Notes: a model not told the origin generated them from the letters alone. Numbered from the stretch's first letter, positions 36,441 through 48,495 are shown. The stretch: 64,000 bases of DNA from Rosa chinensis (GCF_002994745.2 NC_037092.1:4454501-4518500); one strand, 5' to 3'. A program made the numbers and translations.

Positions 36441-38106
36441 ACAAACATTATAAATTTATAATAGCTGCAGAAAAAAGAAACAAACATAGCATACAATGAT
36501 ACAAACATCAAACATTGTGATATTAATAGTTGCAGAAAAAAGAAACAAACATCAAACATTGTGATATTAATACAAACATCAAACATATATATAATATATA
36601 ACATTTTCATCATCTAAATTTACAAATATATATCACTTTGAAACTGACTTGTTGGTCCAAACCGACCAACTGCAGTGCTCCTACGTTGCTCCAGTTCTAA
36701 CTCTAAGCCTTAATTGTAAGATTTCTTGAATTGTTGAGAACTTGAGATTGGAACACCTGAAAATTAATCAGAGCATGTTAGACCAAATAAGAAAAGAAAC
36801 ATATAAAGTAGGGAAACTCGGATCAGAATGAAATTGTAAATGCTGTGGTGCATGTAAAATTGTAAATGAGTCTTGGGTTGCCATTTTCTAATTCATCTGT
36901 ACTCCATTTAAAATGCTTTGCAACTCTTACTCTCTTACTCAGATAAAAGCTCTTACAAAGAGAACAACACAGTCATGAAAATTCAAACAGAGAATTATGC
37001 ATATATCCAATTATACCTTCAATTGAATAGAGTCTTGCTTACAATTCAGAGTTCCACCAACGAGAGCCACAAACTTAGTCCTTCAACCCATTAACTTTGC
37101 CTTCTTCTCCCTCAAGCTGTCAAACATCAAACTTAGTCCTCGCCTCCTCGACTCCTCGGTGCTCCTGCTCCTCCAAGCACTAAAGAAAAACCATTAAAAG
37201 TGGCAAAACCCATAACAAATTGGTAAATCTCAAGATAATACATAACATATCCAAGATCGAATTGCTAAAATTGGGTAGATCGAAGTCTCGAAGCTCAACT
37301 CAACAATCCAAAACAATTGAAGCTCCGAGCTCGTACTCACCAGCAGTACTACAACAATCGATCGATTTGATGTGAAATGAAATCGAATGGGTCGAACGCG
37401 ATTCTTCGAACTGAGGCTCAGAAGTCAGAACCTCGCTCGAGTTCGAGAAAGAGAGAGAGAGACTGAGGGAGTGGTCGAGAGATGGACTGAGCCACTGAGG
37501 GATTAGGGTTTGCAGGTTGGACCAAGAGTTTGAGAGGCAGAGGCTCAGGTCAGATCTCGATCGGGTTCAAGAGAGAGAGAGACTGAGGGGGTGGTCGAGA
37601 GATGGACTGAGCCACTGAGGGATTAGGGATCGGAATCATCGGATTAGGGATTAGGCTTTGCTGGTTTGGACCAAGAGTATTAGAGGCAGAGACTCAGGTC
37701 AGATCTCGATCGGGTTCGAGAGAGAGAGAGAGTGAGAGACGAGGTGAGTCTTCCAGACTCCAGAGACTGAGAGAGGGAACGAGGGATTATGGATTTAGGG
37801 TTTGGAAATTTTTCATCTAACGATTGTTAGTTAATATGGAATAAAACAGAAGAAAATCAACGGCTATGATTGATTATATAATAAATATTTTAAATAATTA
37901 AATATTATATTAAATATATGGTACGGTACGGTATACCGTATTTTGTTAATATTCAGTACCGATACCGTACCAATTACAGTATCTCGGTACGGTATAACCG
38001 TACCAAACTTTCGGTAACCGATTTTGCTGGTAACCGAACCCCTTGGTTCGGGACGAACGCGGTTAGCTGGTTTGGATCGGTTGGATTTGCCAGCCCTAGT
38101 ATAAAT

Positions 38107-38820
38107 ATAAAATCTAAGTAAAATTTGTAATATTGTGGGGTTAGTGTGGCGATTTGTTGAGTGACTTGTATGTAAGAGGTTGTGGATATAAGTTATGGTT
38201 AGGATTTGATAGATTTTTAATAGTGGAACCCACTCATAAGTTGACTATGCATGCCACCTCAACACCATATTATAAAACATAGACCCTATATGAGCCACAT
38301 TAGCGAGTAAATGGACTCACTTAACGCAAAACTAACAGATTTGACTTATTATATCAAAATTGAAAGTGCGATGTTGTTTTTTATTAAATTAGAAGTTGAG
38401 TAATTGAATTGATTTTAAACCCGAACCACAAGATATTAATAAGTATTTAGCCATAATAGCTATCCTCTTTGTTCACGAAACACTCATCTAAGCATGATAA
38501 GAGAAATTATGTGGACTCTAAACTAGATTGTCAGAAAATAAATGATTATACGTGCCCAAAAATTCCTCATTTACGCTTCATTTAAGGCTAGTGCACAAAG
38601 GCCCAAGCCCAATAAAAAAATAAAAGATAATCCCCAAACTGTCGTGCAATGTAACCGAGTGATCCATCTATAGGCCATAGGGTTATCATATAGTACCCTT
38701 GTCTTGTATCGACCAGCATAATCCTAACAATCTCTACCTAACTTGTAACCATCGATCCCCTTAGAGTCATATTATGATCTCTTGCAATTTCGCTTTGATT
38801 AGGATTTTCTTAAGCACTTG
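38107..38820. other. Intergenic, nothing recognised
   Basis: No supported gene or repeat boundary. Confidence 0.4.
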
Positions 38821-38830
38821 CTCTACATCC

Positions 38831-39965
38831 GAGAAATTTTTGTGTCCTACTGTAGAACCATGTCAGATTACCATATGGTCTACCAACCCAATAGGATAAC
38901 GCCACGTGGATTTTTTGACACCTCATATGATAGCAAATTTAACCTACATCCTACTGCAGTAAAACTACACAACGTGAAACAAAAAAATATATATATAATC
39001 TTAAACGGGACGTGAGTTAGCAGCTATATATCATTAACTATACAAAGAAACCCTATACAATTTTGTTTATCTCATCACCCAGATAATTGACTGCTTCAGT
39101 CTTCTTGTTTTTCTATATTGATTGAACTTCCTCTCTCCAATAATGAATACAGACGCAGACGATGATCATAATCAAGGTAAATAAAGGTGTTCAATCATAT
39201 TATTTCAAGTCTTCTTCCCAGTTTGCTGCTTTAAGTATATATATATACACGTACAAGTTCATAAACTTGCTTATTCATAGTTTGCTTCTGCTTTGACAAT
39301 ACAAGGTGTTTAATCTGTTGCTTTTGTTGTTGCTTCCGTTTGACTACTACTCTATAGCATACTCCTCACGAAATCAAATCAAATCAAATCCCAGAAATGA
39401 AATACTCAAGAAGGGAGATCTATACAAGTTTAATTAGTCTCATATATTCTATTACGGAACTAATCGAAATCGTTCAATTGAATGATACTCACCTTTGTCA
39501 TGGTGGGCTCGATTGCTCAATCCTTGCAAATTTAGTTTCTCTTTCTATTTCTGTGTTTATAAGGATCTGGGTTGGAAGTATGGATGTAAAACTAACGCTC
39601 AAGGACAATCACCCATCTAAGCACATAATCTACCCAAAAGAGAATTGATAAAACTGAAAGGGAAAATCGTAGGGTTAGCAAATCACCGAAATTCGAGTTT
39701 AGAAAGATGGTAGTAGAGGATGAATACACTTTTAGTTTTTTTGTTTTGATAGTGTTTGCATTAGTTAATGGCAGTAGTTAACCCATTTAAGATTTTGTTT
39801 TTTGGTTTTTTTTTTGCTTCACGTTGTGTAGTTTTACTACAGTAGGATGTAGGGTAAATTTGCTATGATATGAGGTGTCAAAAAATCCACGTGGCGTTAT
39901 CCTATTGAGTTGGTAGACCATATGACAATCTGACATGGGTCTACAGTAGGACACAAAAATTTCTC
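38831..39965. mobile_element. MULE, 1.1 kb, long inverted ends and 10-bp target duplication
   Basis: The ends are about 155-bp inverted repeats starting GAGAAATTTTTGTGTCCTAC. The duplication CTCTACATCC lies at 38821-38830 and 39966-39975. Inside (39000-39810) is a short exon-like piece, ATG at about 39143 with codons MNTDADDDHNQ followed by GTAAAT, and an unassigned ORF at 39397-39648. There is no transposase. It may be a small Pack-MULE. Confidence 0.88.
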
Positions 39966-40217
39966 CTCTACATCCTCTACCTATCTTATAAATTATTCCA
40001 CAGATGGAACTCCAAATATATCCATAATCTTGACCATATGTTTGCAACTACTTGAGCATATACGGAAATTTAAGTAAAATACCCCCAAGTCTAGGTTTTT
40101 TTAGGAAGGGGCTTACTTTTAAGTCCCTTTTTTTTTGTTTGTTTTTTGAAAGTTTATACACCCAAACAAATATAGGCCCATTTTACACTGAACAGCAGCA
40201 TTTGACTAGCCCTAGCC

Positions 40218-40607
40218 ATGCCGAGAATTTCCTTTGGGTCCGGGATTGGTGTTCTGGGAGGGGCCGGCTTGTGCATCTCTCTCTTCTATTCAGCTTCGAT
40301 TCAGGCCAAGGCGGTGCGCCTCGATCGAGATCGATTTCTGCGCGAGAAAAAGCAGGCCGAGCTGGCGGAGATGCGAGCCGTGAGGGCTGAGGAGCGGGCG
40401 GTCAGGAAGGAGGAACGGGCCGTCAGGGCAGAGGAGAGGGCGGTCAGGGAGGAGGAACGGGCCGTCAGGTCAGAGGAGAGGGCGGTGAGGGAGGAGGAAC
40501 GGGCCGTCAGGGCAGAGGAGCGGGCTGAGGGAAGAGCCGTCAAGGCTGAGGAGAGGGCCGAGAGGACAGATAGAAGTAGAACTGATGCACCTTGTTTTGA
40601 GATTTGA
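40218..40607 (+). CDS. Hypothetical 129-aa protein with seven-residue charged repeats
   Basis: The ORF starts MPRISFGSGIGVLGGAGLCI, a Gly-rich hydrophobic segment of about 25 residues that could be a membrane anchor or organelle signal. It is followed by QAKAVRLDRDRFLREKKQAE and then about eight tandem copies of the heptad EERAVRx (x is A, K, E or S). The C-terminal part is RAERTDRSRTDAPCFEI. The repeat (21 bp per unit) predicts a long charged coiled coil or single alpha-helix. Third-position variation and conserved heptads suggest protein-level selection, but the reverse strand is also open, so a coding minisatellite is possible. It lies upstream of SCAMP on the same strand. The family is not recognised. 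Confidence 0.55.
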   Translation: MPRISFGSGIGVLGGAGLCISLFYSASIQAKAVRLDRDRFLREKKQAELAEMRAVRAEERAVRKEERAVRAEERAVREEERAVRSEERAVREEERAVRAEERAEGRAVKAEERAERTDRSRTDAPCFEI

Positions 40608-40675
40608 TGATATTGTTGTTTGCTGCAGCTTTTTGAGATTTGATGATATTGTTGTCTGCTGCAGCTAGCTTACAT
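40600..40675 (+). repeat. Short direct repeat at the end of the heptad-repeat ORF
   Basis: TTTTGAGATTTGATGATATT followed by GTTGTTTGCTGCAGC is repeated in tandem, about 36 bp per unit. It covers the stop codon and the start of the presumed 3' untranslated region. Confidence 0.8.
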
Positions 40676-40754
40676 AGGCTATTAGACTTTAGTTTGACTG
40701 TTAATGTAATTGAATATGTGGGTTGTTGTCTTTGATCAAGTCGTAATCTATTGT

Positions 40755-41193
40755 CCTGTATTTCTCTTGGTGCTAAATTTGGTTATTGTGCCCCAGTTTT
40801 ACTATTCCCCTGTTATTAAGCCACAAATAAATTCTCTGAACCTTGGACATCATGTGAGACTATAATGAGGCAACTGAGAACAAGCTCAGTGAAAATGTGG
40901 AAAGGAGTTTAACGGTTTTCTGCAATATGATACTCCATTCTGTAGTTATGGGGAATCGATTTGTTTCATGTGCTGCATGTTTCAAATAAGTAATATATAT
41001 GCATTGTACAATTCCATCTCCCCTGACAATTTATGCTTAGGGAAAGCAAGTGGAATCATGCATTAACTGTTGAAAATAGTGTTAGCTGTGCTATTGAATG
41101 GTATTCTTTCATTTAATCTTCTTGCAGGTCTGAGAGTGCTTTGAAGTACCGATGGTTTTTCATGTTTCTGGTAATGTTGTCTCAGATTTCTTT
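40755..41193 (+). repeat. Copy of a SCAMP intron-exon-intron block placed upstream of exon 1
   Basis: This block matches about 43475-43957 inside the same gene, sharing for example CAGTTTTACTATTCCCCTGT, CTGAGAACAAGC and GTGTTAGCTGTGCTATTG. It includes the exon-8 copy at 41128-41170 with its acceptor (CTTGCAG) and donor (GTAATG). Similarity ends within GTCTCAGATTTCT, after which 41193 onward is SCAMP exon 1 coding sequence. Here the exon-8 copy keeps GAG where the gene's own exon 8 has TAG. Confidence 0.9.
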
Positions 41194-44100
41194 GAAGAGG
41201 AGGAAGTCAATCCGTTCTCGGTGAGTGTCCTTTTGCGATTCTCTGGTTCTGGTTGTGATGTATTTGGATGCGATGATTTGGTTTTTGAATCTAGTCAAAT
41301 TTAGATTTGAAGGTAGGTTGACTTGAAAGGTTTTGTGCTTTTTAGCTAGTCTTTGCGATTTTTGGCTGCGGTTTAGTACATCTTAAGATCTGCGATCCTT
41401 TTAGTTTTGGATTCTCAGTGAAATTGAAGTGAATCGTGTTAAGTTTGTAGCTATTCAGTTTGAATTGATAGAATCTCCATGGATTTGAAGTCTCTGTAAT
41501 TGAATATGTGTTACAGTAGCTTGTGATAGAAATTTGAGATCTAAATTTCTATGTGTAAAAATAATCTGTCTGGAATTGTAGAAACTGATTTTTCTTCACC
41601 ACTTTAGGTTTATATTTAGATTGAAAGGAAATGTTACAACATTCATTGGAAGATTGTTTTCTGAATATTTCAGATGTTGTTAGATCGATTTTGGTGAGTC
41701 ATAGCATGGACTGTGAAGTCATTAGGCCCAGAGAAAGATGGTGGTTTTGTATGTATAAACATAGAAACTATACCTGTTTGAGCTCTAATGCATTTTGTAT
41801 TGACCAGAATCATGGAAGCGTTGCTCCTGCCAAGAACTCCAGACTACCACCTCTGCCTCCAGAACGTGCTGGTTTCAATTATGGTATTGGTGAAACCGTT
41901 GATATACCTATTGATGGAAGTGGGGTGAGTTTGAATTTAGAGGCTGTTAATTAGATTACTTGTATTTGGCGTAGTGTTTTTCTAATTTTAGGTATTATTA
42001 TTTGATTTAGGATTTGAAAAAGAGGGAGAGGGAACTCCAAGCTAAAGAATCTGAACTGAGAAAGCGTGAAGAGGTGTGACTTGAAAGAAATTCTAAATTC
42101 TGATCATGGAAATGTAATACTCAGCTGTAGAGCCCTGATGTTTGTCAACCTGTTTATCAAATTTTTATTTATTTATATATATTTTTTTATAAAGAGACTG
42201 AAAATTTTCATAACTATCCTGAACATAAAGGATGTAGAGCACTGATGTTTGCCATTATGCATTTTTTGTTTGGTGACTCTGGTTACGGATGAATAGGAGT
42301 ATCTTGCGAGGACTAAATTTTCTGGGAATGATTTCTGAGATATATACTTGAGTATTCTTAGAGCAGATTTTTTTGTCTCTTGTTGATCTTTTTCTTACTC
42401 TACATTTCCTACAAAAATAAAAAAAATAAAAAAAATGGCATCAAATGTTCCTGTAAATTTGTATTATAATTCTTTATTGGTCCATACAGTACAAATTTCA
42501 ACATTTTTTTTTTTGTTTGTGCTTCGTGTAGATTGTAAAACAGAAAGAGGATGCTGCAGCACGAGGTATTATGCCTTGCCTTTATTTTGCTGAAATATCG
42601 GTAGTCTTCTCATTGTTTGGGGTTAAATGAATGTGTTCAAAACCTTACCTGAAAACTAAGAAAGTGGATGTCCTCTGAAAGTTGATCACCTAGAGTGTTG
42701 ACATGCTCTGTTTTGTTTTGCAGCTGGAATTGTTCTGGAGGAAAAAATTGGCCTCCTTTCTTTCCACTTATCCATAATGATATTGCAAACGAAATACCAA
42801 TTCATTTACAAAGGGTGATGTATGTTGCATTTACAACATGGTTAGGTATGTCAACTGTTGCTTGACTTATAAATTGTCTGATAACATGTGTCAGGATTGT
42901 AATTACATGCAATTTTAAAAAAAAGAAAGAAAAAAGATGTATGTTGAAATCATGGCTGTTGGTGTCATGATGGTTGGCCTTGTAACATGGTTTTGAGGCC
43001 TCAATTTTGATGGCCTTAAAACTATAACGGTCAAAGATAATATAACTGATGTTTAACAGTTCTTGTTATTCTGTAATCCATATATCATTGCTTGAACTTG
43101 TCTTCTGCTATCATGATTAGATTGTCAGGTAGACTGTATTAATAAGTTTTTTTACTATATACTGAAGACTTGAGATTTATTGATGAATGGTGATGTCATG
43201 CAGGAATTGTTGCTTGCCTATTCTGGAATATAATAGCTGTGACTACTGCCTGGATTAAGAGTGAAGGTGAGGACAAAGATATACTCTCTGTCTGTCCTGC
43301 AATTACTTGAATATTAATTTTGGATCTGCTGTTTCGAGTACAGTGAAATTGATTATTTCCTCGTATTGGTATAGGGGTGAAAATTTGGTTCCTTGCGGTT
43401 ATATATTTCATTGCTGGGGCCCCTGGATCTTATGTGTTGTGGTACCGTCCTCTTTGCCGTGTGTTCAGGTATTACTTTCTCTTGGTGATAAATTTGGTTG
43501 TTGATATCTTTTGTTGTTAACTACCAAGCTCCAGTTTTACTATTCCCCTGTTAATAAGCCACAAAGAAATTCTCTAAAGCTTGGACATTGTGTTAGACTA
43601 TAATGAAGCAACTGAGAACAAGCATAGTGAACATGTTGCAATATGACACTGTTCTGTTAGAGTGTTAGTTATGATCAATCAATGTGTTTCAAATAAGTAA
43701 TACATGCATTGTAGAATTTCCTCTCTCCTGACAATTTATGCTAATGCATGCATAAGTTTTGAAAGCAAGTGGAATAATGCATTAACTGTTGAATATAGTG
43801 TTAGCTGTGCTATTGATTTGTTTTTTTGGTGAATATAGTGTTAGCTGTGCTATTGATTGGTATTCTTTCATTTAATCTTCTTTCAGGTCTTAGAGTGCTT
43901 TGAAGTACGGATGGTTTTTCATGTTTCTGGTAATGTTGTCTCAGATTTCTCTTTGTATTAGGTTTTGTTGTCTCAGATTTCTATTTGATCAAGCTCTCCT
44001 ACATTTCTTGTTGCAATGTCGGTTTGTAGTTTACTCCAGGAATTTAAGCATAGCCTGTTATGTATATTTTCTTTTCCGTACAGATCCACATCGGCTTCTG

Positions 44101-44747
44101 CATCTTTGCTGCGGTTGCTCCCCCTATAATGTTCAAAGGAAAATCCTTCATGTATGTCGCTCGAAACATTAATTTGATTACTGAATTGCACAGATTTATT
44201 CTCTCTAGTGATACACTTGGTAATATACACAATTGAACACTGTTTATCTACTTATGATTTACCTGTTGTGTGCTTTTGGAACAGTGGCATTCTGGCTGCA
44301 ATTGATGTTCGAAGTGATCATGCTTTGGTTAGGGTAAGACTATATAGAAGTCCGCTTATCATATGACTGTCCATGTACACTAATCTCAGATGCCTTCTTT
44401 TCTTTTAATGGTGTACAAAACCTATAAGCAGTTGGCATATATAATTTTGTAGTTTTCATATTCGTGTTATAGTATTGATCTGATGGCTGATACTGATGAA
44501 TTTGTTCTGTTTATAGTTGTTCTACTGTATTGGATTCGGCATGTTCTGTCTTGAATCAGTGCTTAGCATCTGGATTATTCAGGTCTTGTTCTCCTTGTCA
44601 CGAAATGATATGCATTATCTTTGGTTCTGTTGCAGCACTTGCTTCTTGATTTCTTTTAACACCTTTTTCTCTTTACATGTGCAGCAAGTATACATGTACG
44701 TCCCGGGAAGTGGTAAAGCTGCTAAAATGAAGCGTAAGGGAGCATGA
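41152..44747 (+). pseudogene. SCAMP (secretory carrier-associated membrane protein) pseudogene
   Basis: Twelve exons encode a SCAMP, a four-helix membrane protein of post-Golgi vesicles. In order they are 41152-41220 (FFEEEEVNPFS), 41808-41924, 42011-42073 (coiled coil LKKRERELQAKESELRKREE), 42532-42565, 42724-42845 ([12 protein letters not shown]), 43204-43266 ([19 protein letters not shown]), 43375-43468, 43887-43929, 44084-44151 (HIGFCIFAAVAPPIMFKGKS), 44285-44333, 44517-44582 and 44685-44747. Two lesions stand out: one A is missing in the A-run before TTGGCCTCC (about 42742), breaking the EEKNWPPF frame, and exon 8 has TAG at 43891-43893 in place of Glu. The C-terminus is also shorter than usual. 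The A-run lesion could be an assembly error; the TAG is harder to explain that way. Confidence 0.88.
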
Positions 44748-47175
44748 CAAGTTGGTGAGGGCATCAGTATAAGGCAAAGAAACATGTATTCAGAAGAAAA
44801 AATATGGTGACTCTGTATTGATCTAGATTGTATAGGCCCTTAGCTACAGGATTTGCGGATACAGATGTTTTGCTCGAGCCTTTACTTTTTTATTTTACAT
44901 ATTTCACAAGTTAAATGATTGAAGCAACAGAAGCAAGGGAAGGTGTAGGGCACCGGGATTCAAACACTCACTTCCTTTATTAATGCCAGTGTTGTTTAAT
45001 TGTAATTAATTTGTTTCATTATAGATTATCCTAAGTATTGCTTTCTCCTCTGTGAAGCTAACTGCATCCTAAAGGCGATGCAGTTAGCTAAAATGCCAAT
45101 AGGAAACTCATGTCCCTGAATCGCTAAGCTTTGAAGTTTGAAGGAACATATATTTTTAATTTTTATATTTATATCATTGAAGGATCTACATTGCAATGTG
45201 CATACATATATGAGAATTAGATACACGGTAATTAAGACACAAACTGCAATCTCCCTCAGCAGACCATCAAAATCAGGTGAATTTGCGCAATGCCTGAACG
45301 CGAATACTGCAGGGATCACTTCTCCTGTCTTGAAGCTCCTCAGGCAAAAGACTCACAAAATTCTTGAGCTTTAGTATACCAATATTAAGTAATGCCGAAG
45401 ATGACTCTAGGAAGGGATGACTACTGTCTTCAAGCTCCTCAGGCAAGACTGATATTGCTTTAATCTCTGCCTCACAAAATTCCTGAGCTCTAGTCTATCA
45501 ATATTAAGTGACTTGGCGTATGACTAGAGGAGGTAGAGAGCATTGAGACAATTGTGATAGGAACTGTAACTTGGGATGAATGTGTATGCAATCCTGTTAC
45601 ACATTATATCAGTGAAGCCACCTTTTTGCAGTTCTGACAGACAGTATCTGTTATGACTCTTGAAGAATTAGATTCAATTCTAGAGCACATCTTGCCAGCA
45701 CGCCCCCCTTCCTACAAACAAAATAACAGGATAGACTTTCTGAGCGTCGATCACTATATTTTCAACTTTCTTATCGTCCAAATGAAAGTGATATCAGTAT
45801 GCAGAGATGACCCGATATGTTCAATAAACGAATAGCTACTATCTGTACCATCTAATTGAAAAGGAATAGCAACAAATATTTCCTTAAGGTCATTCCACCT
45901 CCAAAACTTACACGTGCACAGAATAAGATCAGAATATCAGAACTTTAATGGGAAATTCTACTGCATATCATTCATTCAGCAGAAATGAAGGGGTATGGTT
46001 TGGTCACTTTTACAAATGCATGATTTCATTAGACAAAAGGGTCATTCCACCTCCAAAATGGGTTGTGTGCATGTGGAGAATTGTGTTTGGAACTTAGTTC
46101 TGCTGAATAAATTCTCATACAAGGGCAGGATTTTGCTTGCCATTATACTCACATGGGCTCATAAGTGAATATCCATCCACATGGACATCCTTAAGGCTGG
46201 TGGATTGAGGATACCTTTAGAAGAAGCTGCGGAGTAATTTTGGCACTCCACTTTTCAACAAATTTTACCACTTGCACTCCGGTTTGGAAGTAGTTACATG
46301 AGGAGTGCAAGTTGGAAAGCCAAAATCACTCACAAAATTGTATAGAACTATTATTATAGAAGTCTACTATCACATCACTGGTGTCAGGATCTAACCTTAC
46401 AAAGACTGGGAGAATTTTCTGGATCTTTTGCAGGTGTACAGAGCATTGGTTGCAGCACTCCAGCCTGTAATCAGATTAAATATTGAATCACAACTTGTTT
46501 TACGGTGAGACATTCATTCACGACTTACAAGAAGAGTGTGTGGTAATACCTTTGCTCTGCCTGAATATTGACTCCGACCACTGGAGGTGCTGAAATGGTT
46601 GACCGTATCACTGGGCCAAAGACTGCTACTAGCTTCAACAGCATCTCCAATGACACATTTGCATGCCTGTACATTTGCAAAATTATAAATTTCTGTAAGA
46701 AACACAATCCACCACCAAAAATACCATCATGGGAATTTGACATAGACCTTTTATCATGAAGACCATATCAACATGCACATGATTCAATTCAAGTATTAAA
46801 CTGCATGACTCTTATTGGTCAGGAAGATTTCAAAATGGTATTTTTACAATATATCATCAAGAATAAATTCTCCCAAGAAATAGTATAAAAGACTAAAACT
46901 CCTAACGGCCTCATTTTAATATTAGTTTCTTTCAAAGGTAATCTCCCTATAATCATATCATCTAAAAATGTTAGGAAGCTACAATCTGACTCCCATATTA
47001 AAATGGAGTCGTCCTTAATTATTGGAAACAGTTAGCAGAGTAATTTCGTTCCTCTGTCAGTACTCACTATTAACCATACATAGTAGCAATTCTCATGTGT
47101 CAGATTTTTACCACTTCCCCCAAAAATTCCTACACTTCGAGTATCTCATCCATTAAATAGTTACCTCTCAATTTT
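44365..47175 (+). repeat. Segmental duplication copy B (SCAMP 3' end to KTN80 3' end)
   Basis: Source-type copy of the sequence found at 3465-5440 and 15695-17338. It runs from a SCAMP intron through the intergenic region into the KTN80 con80 exons without the insertions seen in copy A. Copy A therefore derives from this arrangement of SCAMP and KTN80, convergent at their 3' ends. Confidence 0.88.
44748..46325. other. Spacer between convergent SCAMP and KTN80 pseudogenes
   Basis: The sequence between the SCAMP stop and the KTN80 stop contains two tandem-like copies of CTTCAAGCTCCTCAGGCAAG (also in copy A) and no gene. Confidence 0.6.
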
Positions 47176-48339
47176 GCTATCAAGTAAGCCCAGAAGCACA
47201 GGCAGCAAACACGAAAAGAGATCTAATGTCAGAATATCCATTTTCTCCAGGAGAACACTAATCACATCTGCTTGTACCTGCACCATGATCAGATCATTAT
47301 TAGAAAACCAAATATGGAGAGAAAAACACCAGACCTTTAAGACCACCAGAATCAGTACAAGTAACACACGAAATTATCCAATAAATACCCACCGAATGAT
47401 CTGGCAGCTTTCTGATAGCACTGATAGCACCTTTAATATCATTTCGTTCCCAAAAATGCCTCACCACCTGCAGTTTGCACAAAGGGGGCAGCGTCAGAGA
47501 AATATTCAAGTAATTCAAATATGACTCATCACAGCAGAGAAAGATATGCAATACTATGACATTGCCCCTATACATTAGCCCAGCGTAAAATCATTACAAT
47601 AAATGAAGCAATTCACATGCCATTAATAGTACGCATTAGTATAGAATACTAGATTGGAGCAAATCTGAAAACAAAATACAGGCTTCCAATACTTTACAAG
47701 CATATGTGGTAAAGTTATCGTTATTAGGTTGCAGTCTCAACAAAACCTTTATTTCAGAAAAGTTTAGTAACAGATTGTGTCATTACTCATGAATGACACG
47801 AACATGCACCAAAAGATATATGTACCTGCAGTTTTGTCAGGCGGGATCGAAGGGTACTTAGGAATGCATCATGAGTTTGCATCAGATCTTCAGCAGGATC
47901 ATTGTTTGCAGATGACATGTGCCTCCCAGAAATTTGAGGTTCTTCTTCTCGCTAACCAAACAAGAAATACAGATCATGTTTTAGATTGATACAATAGCGA
48001 TATGCACATGACAATCAATATTAAGGTTCTTATTCTTCTGCATTTCTCTAAAGGTCTAAGCTAGTATACTAACTTCATATATTCAATACCATATATGATA
48101 GTATTTAATATACAAACTTTATTATGTTTCAAAAAGATAAAAATAAACAAACTTCATTAATACATGATCTGATTAAGTGTTCGTTTTCAGCCTGAAGCTT
48201 GTATGCAGTGCTTCTTCTATATTAATTGGAAACTGAAACTTCAAATGTTCTCGATGCCACTACCATGGACAGTTGCAGTTTAGAAAAGCGATGTTTAGGA
48301 ATAGAAGATACCTGCATGGTGAATGTTTTATCCATTTCA

Positions 48340-48495
48340 TGTATCACGGGACTACATATGCTAGTTGCTTGATCTTCAGGCATCACAGGACTAGATATGC
48401 TACTTGCTTGATCTTCAGGTATCACAGTACGAGATATGCTGGTTGCTTGATATTCAGGTATCACGGGACCAAATAAGCCAGTTGCTTGATCGTCA
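48340..48495 (-). repeat. 39-bp tandem repeat in the KTN80 linker exon
   Basis: Four units of 13 codons, of the type PVIPEDQATSIS, lie between RTLVERFERRE and EMDKTFTMQ. They keep the reading frame and differ at a few positions. The C-terminal linker of KTN80 is poorly conserved, so a repeat there would be tolerated. Confidence 0.8.

Larger units (their letters stand above)
33319..38098 (-). mobile_element. Autonomous-type hAT element, 4.78 kb
   Basis: The left end reads TAGGACTGGGTTCGG and the inverted right end reads TAGGGCTGGCAAATCC, the TAG-start type of hAT termini. The 8-bp flanks ATATAAAT (33311-33318) and GTATAAAT (38099-38106) match at seven of eight positions. Subterminal regions are full of CGGTACGGTA/TACCG words. 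The transposase gene lies on the minus strand. The transposase side upstream (37430-37760) has two to three tandem copies of a GACTGAGGG...GGATTAGGG unit, perhaps part of its leader. Confidence 0.9.

Noticed and set aside
40301..40543. Minus-strand ORF opposite the heptad-repeat ORF
   Set aside because: It is the complement of the 21-bp repeat and lacks any non-repeat part that looks like protein.
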